A stretch of 58,707 nt of DNA from Bacillota bacterium (lineage in GTDB: Bacteria; Bacillota; Sulfobacillia; Sulfobacillales; JAIMBI01), in NCBI GenBank assembly GCA_021795575.1, contig JAJYPH010000003.1:1-58707 (forward strand). The letters are read 5' to 3'. The stretch's first letter is position 1; the number at the start of each line of letters is the position of its first letter. The position numbers and the translations under genes are program-made. The notes below the pieces were generated by a model that was not told the origin of the DNA, did no database searches, and saw nothing but the letters and a program-made list of their open reading frames with translations. Positions 9,053 to 18,215 of the stretch are shown one piece after another.

Positions 9053-9406
9053 TCATCCCGTCACAGCCAGAAACCCTCCCAGCGCCCCCAAGAATGCTCC
9101 GACCGCCAACGTCACCCCCACCGGACCCAGCGGGAGTCCGGTCTCGGCGGCCACCAGGCTCCCCAGGACCGCCAGCGACAGCCCGGCCAGCGTCCCGGGG
9201 AGCACCGCCCCCGAATCGCTGCCGCGCCCAGCAAACCACCCCGCCGCCGTGCTCACCACCACTCGAGCCACCCAGAGCACCGCCGCCACGACGGACTCCG
9301 CCACGGGGGTCCGGTCTGCGGCCAGGGCCAACCCCAGCGCCAGCAGCGCGGCCACCATCAGCCCGGCCGCCACGCCGCGACCCACGGCCCGGAGGCTCAC
9401 TGCCAT
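9053..9406 (-). CDS. TIGR04086-type small membrane protein
   Basis: The 117-residue protein is almost wholly hydrophobic, with about four helices (roughly 8-30, 38-58, 66-86 and 93-115) and small-residue-rich loops. Size and layout match the TIGR04086 (YrzE-like) membrane protein family of spore formers, whose role is not established. It stands between two SASP genes. The assignment rests on pattern only. Confidence 0.55.
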   Translation of the reverse strand: MAVSLRAVGRGVAAGLMVAALLALGLALAADRTPVAESVVAAVLWVARVVVSTAAGWFAGRGSDSGAVLPGTLAGLSLAVLGSLVAAETGLPLGPVGVTLAVGAFLGALGGFLAVTG

Positions 9407-9499
9407 CCCTCCGGCGTACCTTACGCGGCGACGGACGGCGCTAGAGCAGTCTGCTGACCGGGATCGTCCGCCACCAGGCGGTCCGGCGTCGCGTACCCC

Positions 9500-9760
9500 T
9501 CACCCGTCGCCGTCGCGCCTGTCCCTGGCCATCGCCTGCCGGCCGCGTGCCACCAGACGCCGGACCATGTGGCCCCCCAGCGTGCCCACCTCCCGCGTGG
9601 TCATGTGGGCGAAGCCGCGCTCGGCGATGTCGTCTTGCAACCCCAGCTCCTCGGCCACCTCAAACTTCAACGAGCGGATCGCCTCGCGGCCCGCCCGGGC
9701 GCCCGACAACTCGGACCGCCGCCGCGCCACGCGCCACCGCTTTCCCTCTGCATGCGTCAT
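9500..9760 (-). CDS. Second alpha/beta-type SASP
   Basis: This 86-residue protein repeats the SASP plan: LKFEVAEELGLQDDI (about 31-45) with the germination-protease site, and the second signature TREVGTLGGHMVRRLV (about 55-70). It has a longer, arginine-rich N-terminus than the protein at 8792 and differs elsewhere, so it is a paralogue and not a recent copy. The ATG at 9760 has its GGAGG about 17 nt upstream, which is unusually far, so the true start may lie slightly downstream. Confidence 0.82.
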   Translation of the reverse strand: MTHAEGKRWRVARRRSELSGARAGREAIRSLKFEVAEELGLQDDIAERGFAHMTTREVGTLGGHMVRRLVARGRQAMARDRRDGDG

Positions 9761-9800
9761 GAGGTGACTCGCCGCCTTCCTCCGCCTGTGAGATCTCCCT

Positions 9801-10637
9801 CTACTCAGGCCGTCGCTCCGTGCGGCTTAGCGTGTCCCCAGGGCGTGCCGTCATGCGGAACACGTCCGCCGGCACCAGCAGATGGTCCACCGGGCCCAGC
9901 GCCGCCTGAGCGTCGCGGGCCGTTAAATCGATGGACAGGGGCGTCACCGAGACAAAGCCCGCGGCGACCGCCACCACATCGGTGTCGGGCGCCTCCCGCG
10001 TCTCGTCTGCCGAACCCGCCAACATATACCATTCGCGCCCGGCGGATGGCGGCTGCCGCTGAAATTCGTTCAAATAGTGACGCTCACCCAGCCGTGTGAT
10101 GCGCAGCGCCGGCGGCGGCGCTGCGCCGAGCGGCGGCAGGTTCACGTTGTAAAACACCCCCGGGGGCAGGGGCCGATAGGCATGGTCCAGCCACCAGGCC
10201 ACAAAGGCGGCGGCCGCGGCCATGTGCGCGCCGCCCCGCTCCGCGAGCGACACGGCCACGGCGGGGGTACCCATGAACGCCGCCTCCATGGCGGCCGACA
10301 CGGTGCCGCTGTAAAATACGTCGCGGCCGAGATTGGAGCCATGGTTGACCCCGGACAGCACCAGGTCCGGGGGACCGGGCAGCAGCTGCTCTAAGGCCAG
10401 CTTGACGGCGTCCACGGGGGTGCCGCCCACCGCAAAGCCGCGGATTCCTGGCTCCACTTGGCGCGCCGAGACCGAAATGCGCTGGGTCAGGGTGATGGCG
10501 TGGCCACTGGCGCTGCGATTCCCATCGGGCGCCACCACCACCACGTCGCCGCGTTCCCGGACCGCATGCGCCAGCGCCCGAATGCCCGGGGCGTCAATGC
10601 CGTCATCGTTCGTGACCAAAACCAACACACGATTCAC
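9801..10637 (-). CDS. surE: 5'-nucleotidase SurE
   Basis: SurE is a metal-dependent nucleoside monophosphate phosphatase linked to stationary-phase survival. The 278-residue protein has the N-terminal metal site TNDDG (residues 9-13), the loop SGHA near 44, and the SGVNHGSNLG motif near 95. It begins with GTG and lies 27 nt after the DinG-like gene. Length and motifs are normal. Confidence 0.94.
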   Translation of the reverse strand: MNRVLVLVTNDDGIDAPGIRALAHAVRERGDVVVVAPDGNRSASGHAITLTQRISVSARQVEPGIRGFAVGGTPVDAVKLALEQLLPGPPDLVLSGVNHGSNLGRDVFYSGTVSAAMEAAFMGTPAVAVSLAERGGAHMAAAAAFVAWWLDHAYRPLPPGVFYNVNLPPLGAAPPPALRITRLGERHYLNEFQRQPPSAGREWYMLAGSADETREAPDTDVVAVAAGFVSVTPLSIDLTARDAQAALGPVDHLLVPADVFRMTARPGDTLSRTERRPE

Positions 10638-10664
10638 TCCCGTTCCATCCCACTGCCTGCCATC

Positions 10665-13613
10665 TCATCCCGTTCCATCCGGAGGCGGCTCCGCGCTGGC
10701 GCCGCCCGTGGCCGGGGCGCCGCTCCCCGCTCCGGCAAACGCCGCCACCTGCTCCAGTACGGTGGGTGTGTCACCCAGGACCAGCTGGGGGCCAGGGAGT
10801 GATCGAAGAAATGCCCGGCCGTAGCGTGTCCCCCGGCCGCGCGGCCCGGCCCCGACGGGGAGAATGCGCGGGTCCAGCACCACCACCGCCCCGCGGTCGG
10901 ACTCGGTGCGCAGCAGGCGTCCGAATCCCTGGCGAAACTTGAGGACCGCCTGCGGCAGCGAGCGCGCCGTGAAGGCCGATCGCCCGTGCTGCGCCAGCAC
11001 CTCGGCGCGCGCCTGCTCGAGCGGTTCCCCCGGGTAGCCAAACGGCAGCCGCGCCAAGACGACCGCGGCCAGGGCGGGACCGGGCACATCGACCCCTTCC
11101 CACAGGCCGCTGGTGCCCAGCAGCACACTGCCGGGATGGGCCCGCAAATGGGCCGCCAGCTGGTGCGCGCTGCCGTGGGGTCCCTGGACCAACAGATCCA
11201 GTCCCGCGGCGGCCAGCGGGACGTCCAGGTGATCCGCCAGCGCGCGGACCGCCGCCCGGCTGGTCACCAGGACCATCAGCCGGCCTTGCAGGCGCAGGGC
11301 CAGCGCCTGCACAAAGTCCCCGACCCGCCGGAGATGCTCCGCGTCATTGGGCAGGGGAAAGTCCCAGGGAATGGCCAGCAGCGACTGGTCGTGGGTGGCA
11401 AACGGCGACGGATAGGGCGTGACCTGCGCGTCGGGCGCCAAACCCAACTGACCCCCGAGATAGTCGAAGCGCCCCTCGGTGGTTAGCGTGGCCGACGTGA
11501 GCACGGTGCCCCCCGGCACGGCACGCCAGAGCTTCTCATCCAACTGGCTGCCGGGATTGAGGGGAGCGCGCCGAATGGCCACCTGCGTAGCCGCCGCATT
11601 CCACTCCCACCAGTCCACCCAGTCATCGGCCCGCTCGCTGAACGCCTGCAGTCCCACGGCCAGTTCTTGCACCACGCGCTCCATCCGCCCCAACTGCAGC
11701 CAGCGCACCGCACGGCGGTCGGAGCCGGGATCGTCGGCTTCGGCCCCGGCCACCGCATCGGCCAGCTGCCGCGCGGCCATGGCCAAGCTGTCGGCCGCCT
11801 CGCGAAGCAGCGCGGCCGCCCCGCTCTCCTCCAGCGCATCGGCCACTGCGGGTACCACGCGCAGGGATTCCACCCAGGAAGTCCCGCCAGCGACTGCCGG
11901 CGCGTCTCCCTTCCACCGCCGCCCGACGTCCACCAGAGCTGTGGCCGTCTGGTTCAACAGCGCACCGTTGGCGTGCAGCGACGCCCGCACGCGGTCCGCA
12001 CGAGCCCCCAGCAGCTCATGGCTTTTCCCCAACAGGCCCGTGGGCTTCGCCCAGTCCGCCAGGAGGCGGGCCGCCCGCACCAAGTCCACCCGAAGGCCCA
12101 GCGCTTGGTCAGCCACCTCCGGCAGGTGGTGCGCCTCGTCGACCACGAGGTGCTGAAACTCGGGCAGCACACCGCCCTGCGCCGCGTGAGCCAGCAGCAG
12201 CGCGTGGTTGGTCACCACCAGGTTCGCGCCCTCGGCCAGGCGCCGGCTCTTGCGCATGTAGCAGGAGCCCGCAAACCGACAGCGGGCGCCCAGGCACGCG
12301 TCGGGGTCGGCCGCCACCGCCTCCCACACCTCCTGCGCGCCGGGCAGGCGGCCCCCGACCCATTCGTCACGCTCCCCCGACTCGGTGTCGACCAGCCACG
12401 TGATCAACGAGGCGGCCGCCACGCGCTGCTCCCAGTTCCACGCGATGTCCACCCCTCCGGTCTCTTCTTCGGCCTTCAGCAGGCAGGCGTAGCGTGCCCG
12501 GCCCTTGAGCAGCGCACGCGGCACGTCTTCCAGCCCCAAAGCCCGGAGCGCCTCCGGCAGGTCTTTCTGCCACAGCTGATCCTGCAGGGCCACGGTGTGC
12601 GTGGCCACGACCACGCGGCTCCCGTCCCACGCGGCCTGCCGTACGGCGGGCAGGAGGTATGCCAGGCTCTTGCCCACCCCCGTGCCGGCTTCCGCCACCA
12701 GCGTGCCCGCGTCCGCCAGCGTCAGTTCGACGGCATCCGCCATCGCCACCTGGCCCGGCCGGGACTGCCAACCCGGGTGCAGGGTGGCCAGCGGTCCCCC
12801 AGGCCGGAAGCAGTCACGGATCGGCCCCATCTCCACGCCGTGCCGATCCAACGGCACCGCGGGCGGTTCCGGCACCGGACGAAACAGCGCCGCCTCGCCA
12901 CCCGCCGGGGCCGCGTCCCAAGTCCACCAGTCGGCCTCGCGGCCCACGGTGCGCTTCAGCAGCCCGGTGGTGGCCGGCCCCAGCTGGCCCAGGCGGCGAT
13001 GAACCGCGGCCATCACGTGGTAGCAGGCGGCCACGTCGGTCCGGGCGTCGTGGGACGTGCCGGGGACCGCCAGTTCCAGGGCGAACTCTGCCAGCTTGTA
13101 GTTGGCGCGCGTCGGAAACGCGATCCGTGCCCAATCCCACGTGTCCAGGCCGCTCACCAGACGCAGCCCGGCTTCGGCCAAAAAATTTAGGTCAAAGGCC
13201 ACGTTGTGGCCCGCGACCGGCGTGTCCCCCACAAACGCCTGGAGAGCAGGACCCACCAGGCTCCACGGGGGGGCCGCCGCCACGGCGCCGGGATCGAGCC
13301 GCGTCAGCCGCAGGACCTCCGTGGGGATGGATGCCCGCGGTCGCACCAGACTGGACGCCATCGGCAGCACCGGCGCGGGCGCACCCGGATCGATCCGCAG
13401 CGCCGCCACCTGAATGATTTCGTCGCGCATCGGGTCCAGCCCGGTGGTCTCCAAATCCAGAATCACCAGCGGACGCGCCAGCAGCGCCGCAGGCGGGGGC
13501 AGGTTCCAGTCCGCCGGATCCCATGCGTCCACCGTCAGCGGCGCCCAAACTCCCTGGGACGGTGCCCAGGCCCCACGGTTGTCGGGGTGCCGGTCCTCTT
13601 GCCTCGGTTTCAC
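10665..13613 (-). CDS. dinG: DnaQ-DinG fusion: 3'-5' exonuclease/helicase
   Basis: The protein of about 982 residues joins an N-terminal DnaQ-like exonuclease (ILDLETTGLDP near 50, HNVAFDLNFL, HDARTD) to a superfamily-2 XPD/DinG helicase with Walker A EAGTGVGKS, a DEAHH box, and four cysteines between them (YACLL, DACLGARC, GSCYM) that should bind a 4Fe-4S cluster. This is the Bacillus-type DinG architecture. The frame is open to 13706; the GTG at 13613 is preferred because GGGGACAGGGG precedes it, but a later start is possible. Confidence 0.9.
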   Translation of the reverse strand: MKPRQEDRHPDNRGAWAPSQGVWAPLTVDAWDPADWNLPPPAALLARPLVILDLETTGLDPMRDEIIQVAALRIDPGAPAPVLPMASSLVRPRASIPTEVLRLTRLDPGAVAAAPPWSLVGPALQAFVGDTPVAGHNVAFDLNFLAEAGLRLVSGLDTWDWARIAFPTRANYKLAEFALELAVPGTSHDARTDVAACYHVMAAVHRRLGQLGPATTGLLKRTVGREADWWTWDAAPAGGEAALFRPVPEPPAVPLDRHGVEMGPIRDCFRPGGPLATLHPGWQSRPGQVAMADAVELTLADAGTLVAEAGTGVGKSLAYLLPAVRQAAWDGSRVVVATHTVALQDQLWQKDLPEALRALGLEDVPRALLKGRARYACLLKAEEETGGVDIAWNWEQRVAAASLITWLVDTESGERDEWVGGRLPGAQEVWEAVAADPDACLGARCRFAGSCYMRKSRRLAEGANLVVTNHALLLAHAAQGGVLPEFQHLVVDEAHHLPEVADQALGLRVDLVRAARLLADWAKPTGLLGKSHELLGARADRVRASLHANGALLNQTATALVDVGRRWKGDAPAVAGGTSWVESLRVVPAVADALEESGAAALLREAADSLAMAARQLADAVAGAEADDPGSDRRAVRWLQLGRMERVVQELAVGLQAFSERADDWVDWWEWNAAATQVAIRRAPLNPGSQLDEKLWRAVPGGTVLTSATLTTEGRFDYLGGQLGLAPDAQVTPYPSPFATHDQSLLAIPWDFPLPNDAEHLRRVGDFVQALALRLQGRLMVLVTSRAAVRALADHLDVPLAAAGLDLLVQGPHGSAHQLAAHLRAHPGSVLLGTSGLWEGVDVPGPALAAVVLARLPFGYPGEPLEQARAEVLAQHGRSAFTARSLPQAVLKFRQGFGRLLRTESDRGAVVVLDPRILPVGAGPRGRGTRYGRAFLRSLPGPQLVLGDTPTVLEQVAAFAGAGSGAPATGGASAEPPPDGTG

Positions 13614-13766
13614 GATCGACGCCCCTGTCCCCACTGTGATCGGCCATCCGCGTGCCGTCCTCCTGCCAATTGTACCGTGCGGCATGGCGCCGGGTCGTTG
13701 GGGCACGATACGGGCAGGGGAACGCCCGGGTCAGAACACCGCGGTCATCACGAAAGCGAGGCGCAC

Positions 13767-14150
13767 ATGTACGGCACAGACGATCGACAACGCCCCCTGA
13801 CCTCGAGGCCGGCGGCCCACAGCGGGCGTGAAGTGACCCTGCTGGCCAGCTTCGAGGGGCCCGAGCAGGCCCAGCGCGCGGCGGACGCGCTGCGCGCCGC
13901 GGGATTTGACATTGTCCAGCTGGCGGACGGGCCGTCCGCCCACGCCGAACCGGCAGGGGCACCCCTGGTGGAATGGGGGCGGTACGGATATCAGCTGGGG
14001 GCGCTGGACGACAAGTGGACAACGGCCGCCGCCTGGGAGGATCCATTGGCGTGGCCCCTGGGCGGCGGCACGCTCCTCACGGCGGTGGTCCCCAGCGCGG
14101 ACCGTCCGCGGGCCGCTCACGTGATCGAAGCGGCGGGCGGCCGCTTATAG
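13767..14150 (+). CDS. Hypothetical protein, possible stress-protein-type fold
   Basis: The ATG at 13767 follows GCGAGG and gives 127 residues. The first half (VTLLASFEGPEQAQRAADAL) and the last (TLLTAVVPSADRPRAAHVIE) form two beta-alpha units of the kind seen in YflT/general-stress-17M-like proteins, where a flexible domain senses or binds a partner. No catalytic residues stand out. It is the only plus-strand gene here and overlaps the end of the PHP gene by 6 nt, tail to tail. Confidence 0.6.
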   Translation: MYGTDDRQRPLTSRPAAHSGREVTLLASFEGPEQAQRAADALRAAGFDIVQLADGPSAHAEPAGAPLVEWGRYGYQLGALDDKWTTAAAWEDPLAWPLGGGTLLTAVVPSADRPRAAHVIEAAGGRL

Positions 14151-15239
14151 CCGCAGGGTCGCGGGAGGCTGGCTCGGGGCGCGGAGGTACACCGGATTGG
14201 TCACCACAAAGGGCACCCAGCGCCGCCCGCTCGGCCGGGCGGCCTCCACGCGCCAAACCCCGGGGGTCTCGGCGACCCCGGCCCAGGCGACGCCTTCATG
14301 CCGCGCCGCGACCACCCCGTCGCGCAGCACCACCAGCTGCACCGGGCACGGACTTTCCACCGTCAGGGTGATGCCCGGCTGCCACGGCGCCTCCTCTCCC
14401 ATGGCCCAGACCCGCTCGCCCCGGCTGGCCCAAAACCGAAACCCCTTGGGGAATCCGCCACCCTGCCCACTCACGCACTGCACGCGGCCCGCGGCGAGGG
14501 CGTCCAGCACCTGCGCCCGATCGGCCCGCCAGTCGGCCCCCCGAGACAGGGGCGCCGACGTGAGCGCATGCGTGCGCACGGTGTTGAACGACACCCGGTA
14601 GGGAAACACCACGACGCCTAGGGGTGGTCGACCCAGCACCACCGCATGCGCATCGACGCCCGCCACCCCCACCACCCGACGGCGCTGGCCCAGTCGGTCC
14701 CACAGCGCCAGCGTCGCCGCCGTGGGGCGCTCGCTGCCGCGGAACGGGTGGCGCAGCGCCCCGATGCCGGACCCGACTCCCTGCACACTCCGCATCCACT
14801 GGGACAAATGGTTCCAAATTTCCAGCCCCGTGTACGCGTCCCCCTCGCGGTCCGCCCATCGGTAGGAGGGAAGCTTCAGCACGGGGTTGCCGGGATCGTC
14901 CGGGTGGGCGACGAACCCGAGATGCCCCTGGGCCGCCGCCTCGGCCGTAAACTGGGCAAACGGTCGGTGCCGGTTGGGCACGCCCGTGCCGCCCAGTGCC
15001 AAATAATGATTTTGTGGCGGCGTCACCTCGAGGCCCACCAGCAGAAGCGCGCCTCCCCAGTACCCTTCGCCGGGGTCATGCCGAGCGGCTTCCGTGTCAT
15101 GGTCCGTCAGCCACAGCACGTCCACGTCAGCGGCCCGAGCCGCCGCCATGATGTCCGCGACGGTCCCGCGCCCGTCGGAGTAGCGCGAGTGCACGTGCAG
15201 CACCATGCTGACTTCATGCCACAACGGCTCTCGGCTCAT
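14145..15239 (-). CDS. PHP-domain metal-dependent phosphoesterase
   Basis: The ATG at 15239 overlaps the upstream stop (ATGA). The 364-residue protein opens with LHVHSRYSDGRGT (about 15-27) and LTDHDTEA (about 45), the HxH and DHD metal ligands of PHP phosphoesterases, and has further histidines in VAHPDDP and LRHPFRG. A C-terminal beta-rich domain (about 265-364) resembles those of CehA/McbA-like hydrolases. The substrate is unknown; a nucleotide or phosphate ester would fit the operon. It is the last gene of the speD operon. Confidence 0.75.
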   Translation of the reverse strand: MSREPLWHEVSMVLHVHSRYSDGRGTVADIMAAARAADVDVLWLTDHDTEAARHDPGEGYWGGALLLVGLEVTPPQNHYLALGGTGVPNRHRPFAQFTAEAAAQGHLGFVAHPDDPGNPVLKLPSYRWADREGDAYTGLEIWNHLSQWMRSVQGVGSGIGALRHPFRGSERPTAATLALWDRLGQRRRVVGVAGVDAHAVVLGRPPLGVVVFPYRVSFNTVRTHALTSAPLSRGADWRADRAQVLDALAAGRVQCVSGQGGGFPKGFRFWASRGERVWAMGEEAPWQPGITLTVESPCPVQLVVLRDGVVAARHEGVAWAGVAETPGVWRVEAARPSGRRWVPFVVTNPVYLRAPSQPPATLRL

Positions 15240-15667
15240 GGGGTCTCGGGCCGAATCGCGCGGTGCACCGACGCGCCGGGCAAGAATCGTCCGCGGGCTT
15301 CGGCCATCACCGGGCCGTCGACCTGCGCGAGCGTCGCCCGCGCCGCCACCACCCGGTGTGCCGACCGCCAAGCCCACCCCTCGACCACCATCGGGACGCC
15401 CACCATCACCGGGTGCCGATACCTGACCGTGAGCTCCACGGTGGCCGCATCCCCCTCGGTCTCCTGCCACACAGCGTGCCACATGGCGTCGTCCAGGATG
15501 GCGGCAATCGTCCCTCCGTGCGCCACGCCCGTGAATCCCTGGTACCGCGCGGGCACCACCAGCTGCGCGGTCACGGGGCGGCCCAGGTGCCACACGACGT
15601 GGAGCCCCTCGGGATGGTCCGGACCGCACACCCAACAGCGGTTTTCCCGTTCCCCGGGCGCGCTCAT
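15236..15667 (-). CDS. Hotdog-fold thioesterase (PaaI/4HBT family)
   Basis: The 143-residue protein has the hotdog core with GVAHGGTIAAILDDAMWHA (about 47-65), the substrate-binding helix and catalytic Asp of acyl-CoA thioesterases. An N-terminal CWVCG pair precedes HPEGL, a pattern seen in this subgroup. It begins ATGA over the mtaD stop and ends ATGA into the PHP gene. Its place in a nucleoside salvage operon is not explained by a thioesterase role. Confidence 0.8.
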   Translation of the reverse strand: MSAPGERENRCWVCGPDHPEGLHVVWHLGRPVTAQLVVPARYQGFTGVAHGGTIAAILDDAMWHAVWQETEGDAATVELTVRYRHPVMVGVPMVVEGWAWRSAHRVVAARATLAQVDGPVMAEARGRFLPGASVHRAIRPETP

Positions 15668-16959
15668 GATGGGGTCAGCGCTCGGGCGCGGTTCATGCTT
15701 TCCCTGAGGACCGCGCCTTCGTCAAACGTGGTGATGACCCCGTCGTCCACCACCACCTGCCCGCCGACCACCGTATAGCGCACGTCGCCCGGCGTGGTCG
15801 CGTAAACCAGCGTCGACAGCGGATCGGCATGAGGGACCACGTGGGGCGCCCACCAGCTTGCCACCGCCAAATCGGCCCAGTGGCCTACCGCCAGCACGCC
15901 GCTGTCCCAGCCCAGCGCACGCGCGCTGCCCCGCGTCGCCAGCCGCAGCGCGTCGCGCGCCGAAAAGGCGGCCGGGTCGCCCGTGGCCGACTTCTGCAGC
16001 CACGCCGCCAGCCGCATCTCCTGGAAAGGATCCAGGCGGTTTGTGCTGGCTGGACCATCGGTGCCGAGGCCCACCGTGACGCCCGCCCGCTCCAGCGCGA
16101 TGACCGGCGCCACCCCATTACCCAGCTTGAGATTGGACGTGGGGCAGTGGATCACCGCCGCGCCGGACCGGGCCAGCCGTGCGATGTCCGGCTCCGTGAG
16201 GTACACCCCATGCGCCACGACGGTCCGCCCCGTCAAGAGGCCCACCTCATCCGCCCACCCGATGGGCGAAACGCCGGCGCGGTCGCGCACCTGCTGCCCC
16301 TCTTCCTCACTCTCCGCCAAGTGGATGTGAATGGCGAGGCCATGCCTTTGTGCCGCCTCGGCAATCATGGCCGCCAGCGGCGGCTCCACGGTGTAGGGCG
16401 CATGGGGCGCCAGCCACCCCGCCACCCGGCCACCGCGGCCGGCCAGCTCGGCGGCCAGTGCCACCGCCTCCTCCACAGCCGCCTGCGCGCCCGCCCCGCC
16501 CGCCAGGCCGCGTCCCACCATGGCCCGCAGCCCGGATGTTTCCGCCGCGCGCACCACCGCCCCAGGAAAGTAATACATGTCGGCGAATCCCACCACCCCG
16601 GCATGCAGCATTTCGGCGGCCGCCAACAGCGTGCCCACCTCCACGTCCTCGGGCGTCAGCCGGTTCTCGATGGGCCAGATGTGCTCCGTGAGCCAGGGCA
16701 TGAGCCGGGAGTCGTCGGCAAATCCGCGCAGGAGGGACATCGCCGCGTGGCCGTGGCCGTTGACGAACCCGGGAAACACCACCCCTTCGCCCATCTCGAT
16801 GCGGCGGCCGACCGGTCCGCGTGCGGGCGGGCCCACGTACTGGATGACGCCATCGGCCCACACCACTTCCCCGGGGGTCCACACCGTGCCGGCCTCGTCG
16901 CCCGTCACCACATGGCTGGCCACGACGCTCGTGGCCGCAGCGCGATTCACCTCGGGCAT
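15664..16959 (-). CDS. mtaD: 5-methylthioadenosine/SAH deaminase
   Basis: This amidohydrolase removes the amino group of methylthioadenosine or S-adenosylhomocysteine to give the inosyl form. Zinc ligands appear in GHGHAAMS (His69, His71), HIHLAESEEE, HGVYL and LGTDGPASTNR; the length of 431 residues is normal. The start at 16959 makes a TGATG overlap with the ahcY stop, better than an open frame 15 nt longer. The related TrzA/guanine deaminase families are the alternative, but the ahcY-mtnP context supports MtaD. Confidence 0.85.
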   Translation of the reverse strand: MPEVNRAAATSVVASHVVTGDEAGTVWTPGEVVWADGVIQYVGPPARGPVGRRIEMGEGVVFPGFVNGHGHAAMSLLRGFADDSRLMPWLTEHIWPIENRLTPEDVEVGTLLAAAEMLHAGVVGFADMYYFPGAVVRAAETSGLRAMVGRGLAGGAGAQAAVEEAVALAAELAGRGGRVAGWLAPHAPYTVEPPLAAMIAEAAQRHGLAIHIHLAESEEEGQQVRDRAGVSPIGWADEVGLLTGRTVVAHGVYLTEPDIARLARSGAAVIHCPTSNLKLGNGVAPVIALERAGVTVGLGTDGPASTNRLDPFQEMRLAAWLQKSATGDPAAFSARDALRLATRGSARALGWDSGVLAVGHWADLAVASWWAPHVVPHADPLSTLVYATTPGDVRYTVVGGQVVVDDGVITTFDEGAVLRESMNRARALTPS

Positions 16960-18215
16960 CACGCGGGGTTCCACGAAAACGCGGCCAGGTAGGCGGCCTG
17001 GTCCGCCGTGAGTGCGTCAATCTGGACGGCCGCGGCCCGAAGGCGCGCCTCCGCCACGGCGCGGTCCACCTCGGGGTCCACCGCGTACAGGCCCGCGGGG
17101 CGGGTCTCGGTGGCCAGCCGCTCCAGCGTCAGGGCCTGCAGGCCGAAGGTGAGGTCCATGATTTCCACAGGGTGCCCGTCGCCGCCCGCCAAATTCACCA
17201 GTCGACCATCGGCAATCACCACGCGCTGCCGGCCGTCCGCCAGGCGATAGCGCATGACGTCCGCATCGCGGCCGGGCTCGGCGGCGACTGCGGTCTGTCT
17301 CAGCCACTCGACGTCCACCTCCACGTCAAAGTGGCCGGCATTGGCCAGCACCACGCCGTCGCGCATGGCGGCCAGGTGCTCGGGGCGCACCACGTCGCGG
17401 CAGCCCGTGCAGGTCACGACAAACTGGGCCTCGCGCGCCGCGTCGATCATGGGCATTACGCGGTGCCCATCCATCAGCGCCTCGTTGGCCCGGACCGCGT
17501 TCACCTCCGTCACGATAACGCGGGCACCCAAACCGCGGGCGCGCTCCGCCACGCCGCGCCCGCACCAGCCGTAGCCGGCCACCACAACGGTGGCGCCGGC
17601 CACCGTGAGGTTGGTGTGACGCAGGATGGCGTCCCAGGTGGACTGGCCGGTGCCGTAGCGGTTGTCAAAGAGATGCTTCATGGCCGCGTCGTTCACGGCC
17701 ACCATGGGAAACGGCAGGGCCCCCGCCGTGGCCAGCGCCCGAAGGCGCGTGACGCCCGTGGTGGTTTCTTCGGTGCCGCCGCGAACCCCGGCGGCCAGGG
17801 ACCGGCGGTCCCCCACCAGCCGCGACACCAGCTCGCTGCCGTCGTCCACGATCAAGGTCGGCTCAAGGTCCAGCACGCGATGGTGCAGCCGGTCGTATTC
17901 ATCGTCCGACAAGCCGCGGCGCGCATGCACGCTGACCCCCGTTTCCGCCAGCGCGGCCGCCACGTCATCCTGCGCCGACAGGGGATTGGAGCTGGTGATG
18001 GCCACCTCCGCGCCGCCATCGGCCAGCAGCCAGGCCAGCATGGCCGTCTTGGCTTCCAGGTGCAGCGACATGGCGATTCGCTGCCCCGCGAGGGGCCGCT
18101 CGCGCACAAACCGTTCGCGAATGCCGGCCAGCACGGGCATGTAGGCCCGAGCCCACTCCAGTTTGCGACGCCCCCACGACACATCGGACTCATAGGAATC
18201 GCTTGTCGTCGTCAC
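16959..18215 (-). CDS. ahcY: S-adenosylhomocysteine hydrolase
   Basis: AhcY splits S-adenosylhomocysteine into adenosine and homocysteine with tightly bound NAD. The 418-residue protein has MSLHLEAKTAML near residue 50, the substrate lysine/asparagine region NDAAMKHLFDNRYGTGQS, the NAD loop AGYGWCGRG near 208, and NAGHFDVEV. It lacks the long insert of the eukaryotic type, as in archaea and Thermotoga. A GTG start after GGGAGG overlaps the mtnP stop (GTGA). The frame upstream of it belongs to mtnP shadow sequence. Confidence 0.92.
   Translation of the reverse strand: MTTTSDSYESDVSWGRRKLEWARAYMPVLAGIRERFVRERPLAGQRIAMSLHLEAKTAMLAWLLADGGAEVAITSSNPLSAQDDVAAALAETGVSVHARRGLSDDEYDRLHHRVLDLEPTLIVDDGSELVSRLVGDRRSLAAGVRGGTEETTTGVTRLRALATAGALPFPMVAVNDAAMKHLFDNRYGTGQSTWDAILRHTNLTVAGATVVVAGYGWCGRGVAERARGLGARVIVTEVNAVRANEALMDGHRVMPMIDAAREAQFVVTCTGCRDVVRPEHLAAMRDGVVLANAGHFDVEVDVEWLRQTAVAAEPGRDADVMRYRLADGRQRVVIADGRLVNLAGGDGHPVEIMDLTFGLQALTLERLATETRPAGLYAVDPEVDRAVAEARLRAAAVQIDALTADQAAYLAAFSWNPA

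Noticed and set aside
11667..13190. Long plus-strand open frame opposite the DinG-like gene
   Set aside because: It is an antisense shadow caused by high GC; the minus strand has the clear helicase and exonuclease motifs.
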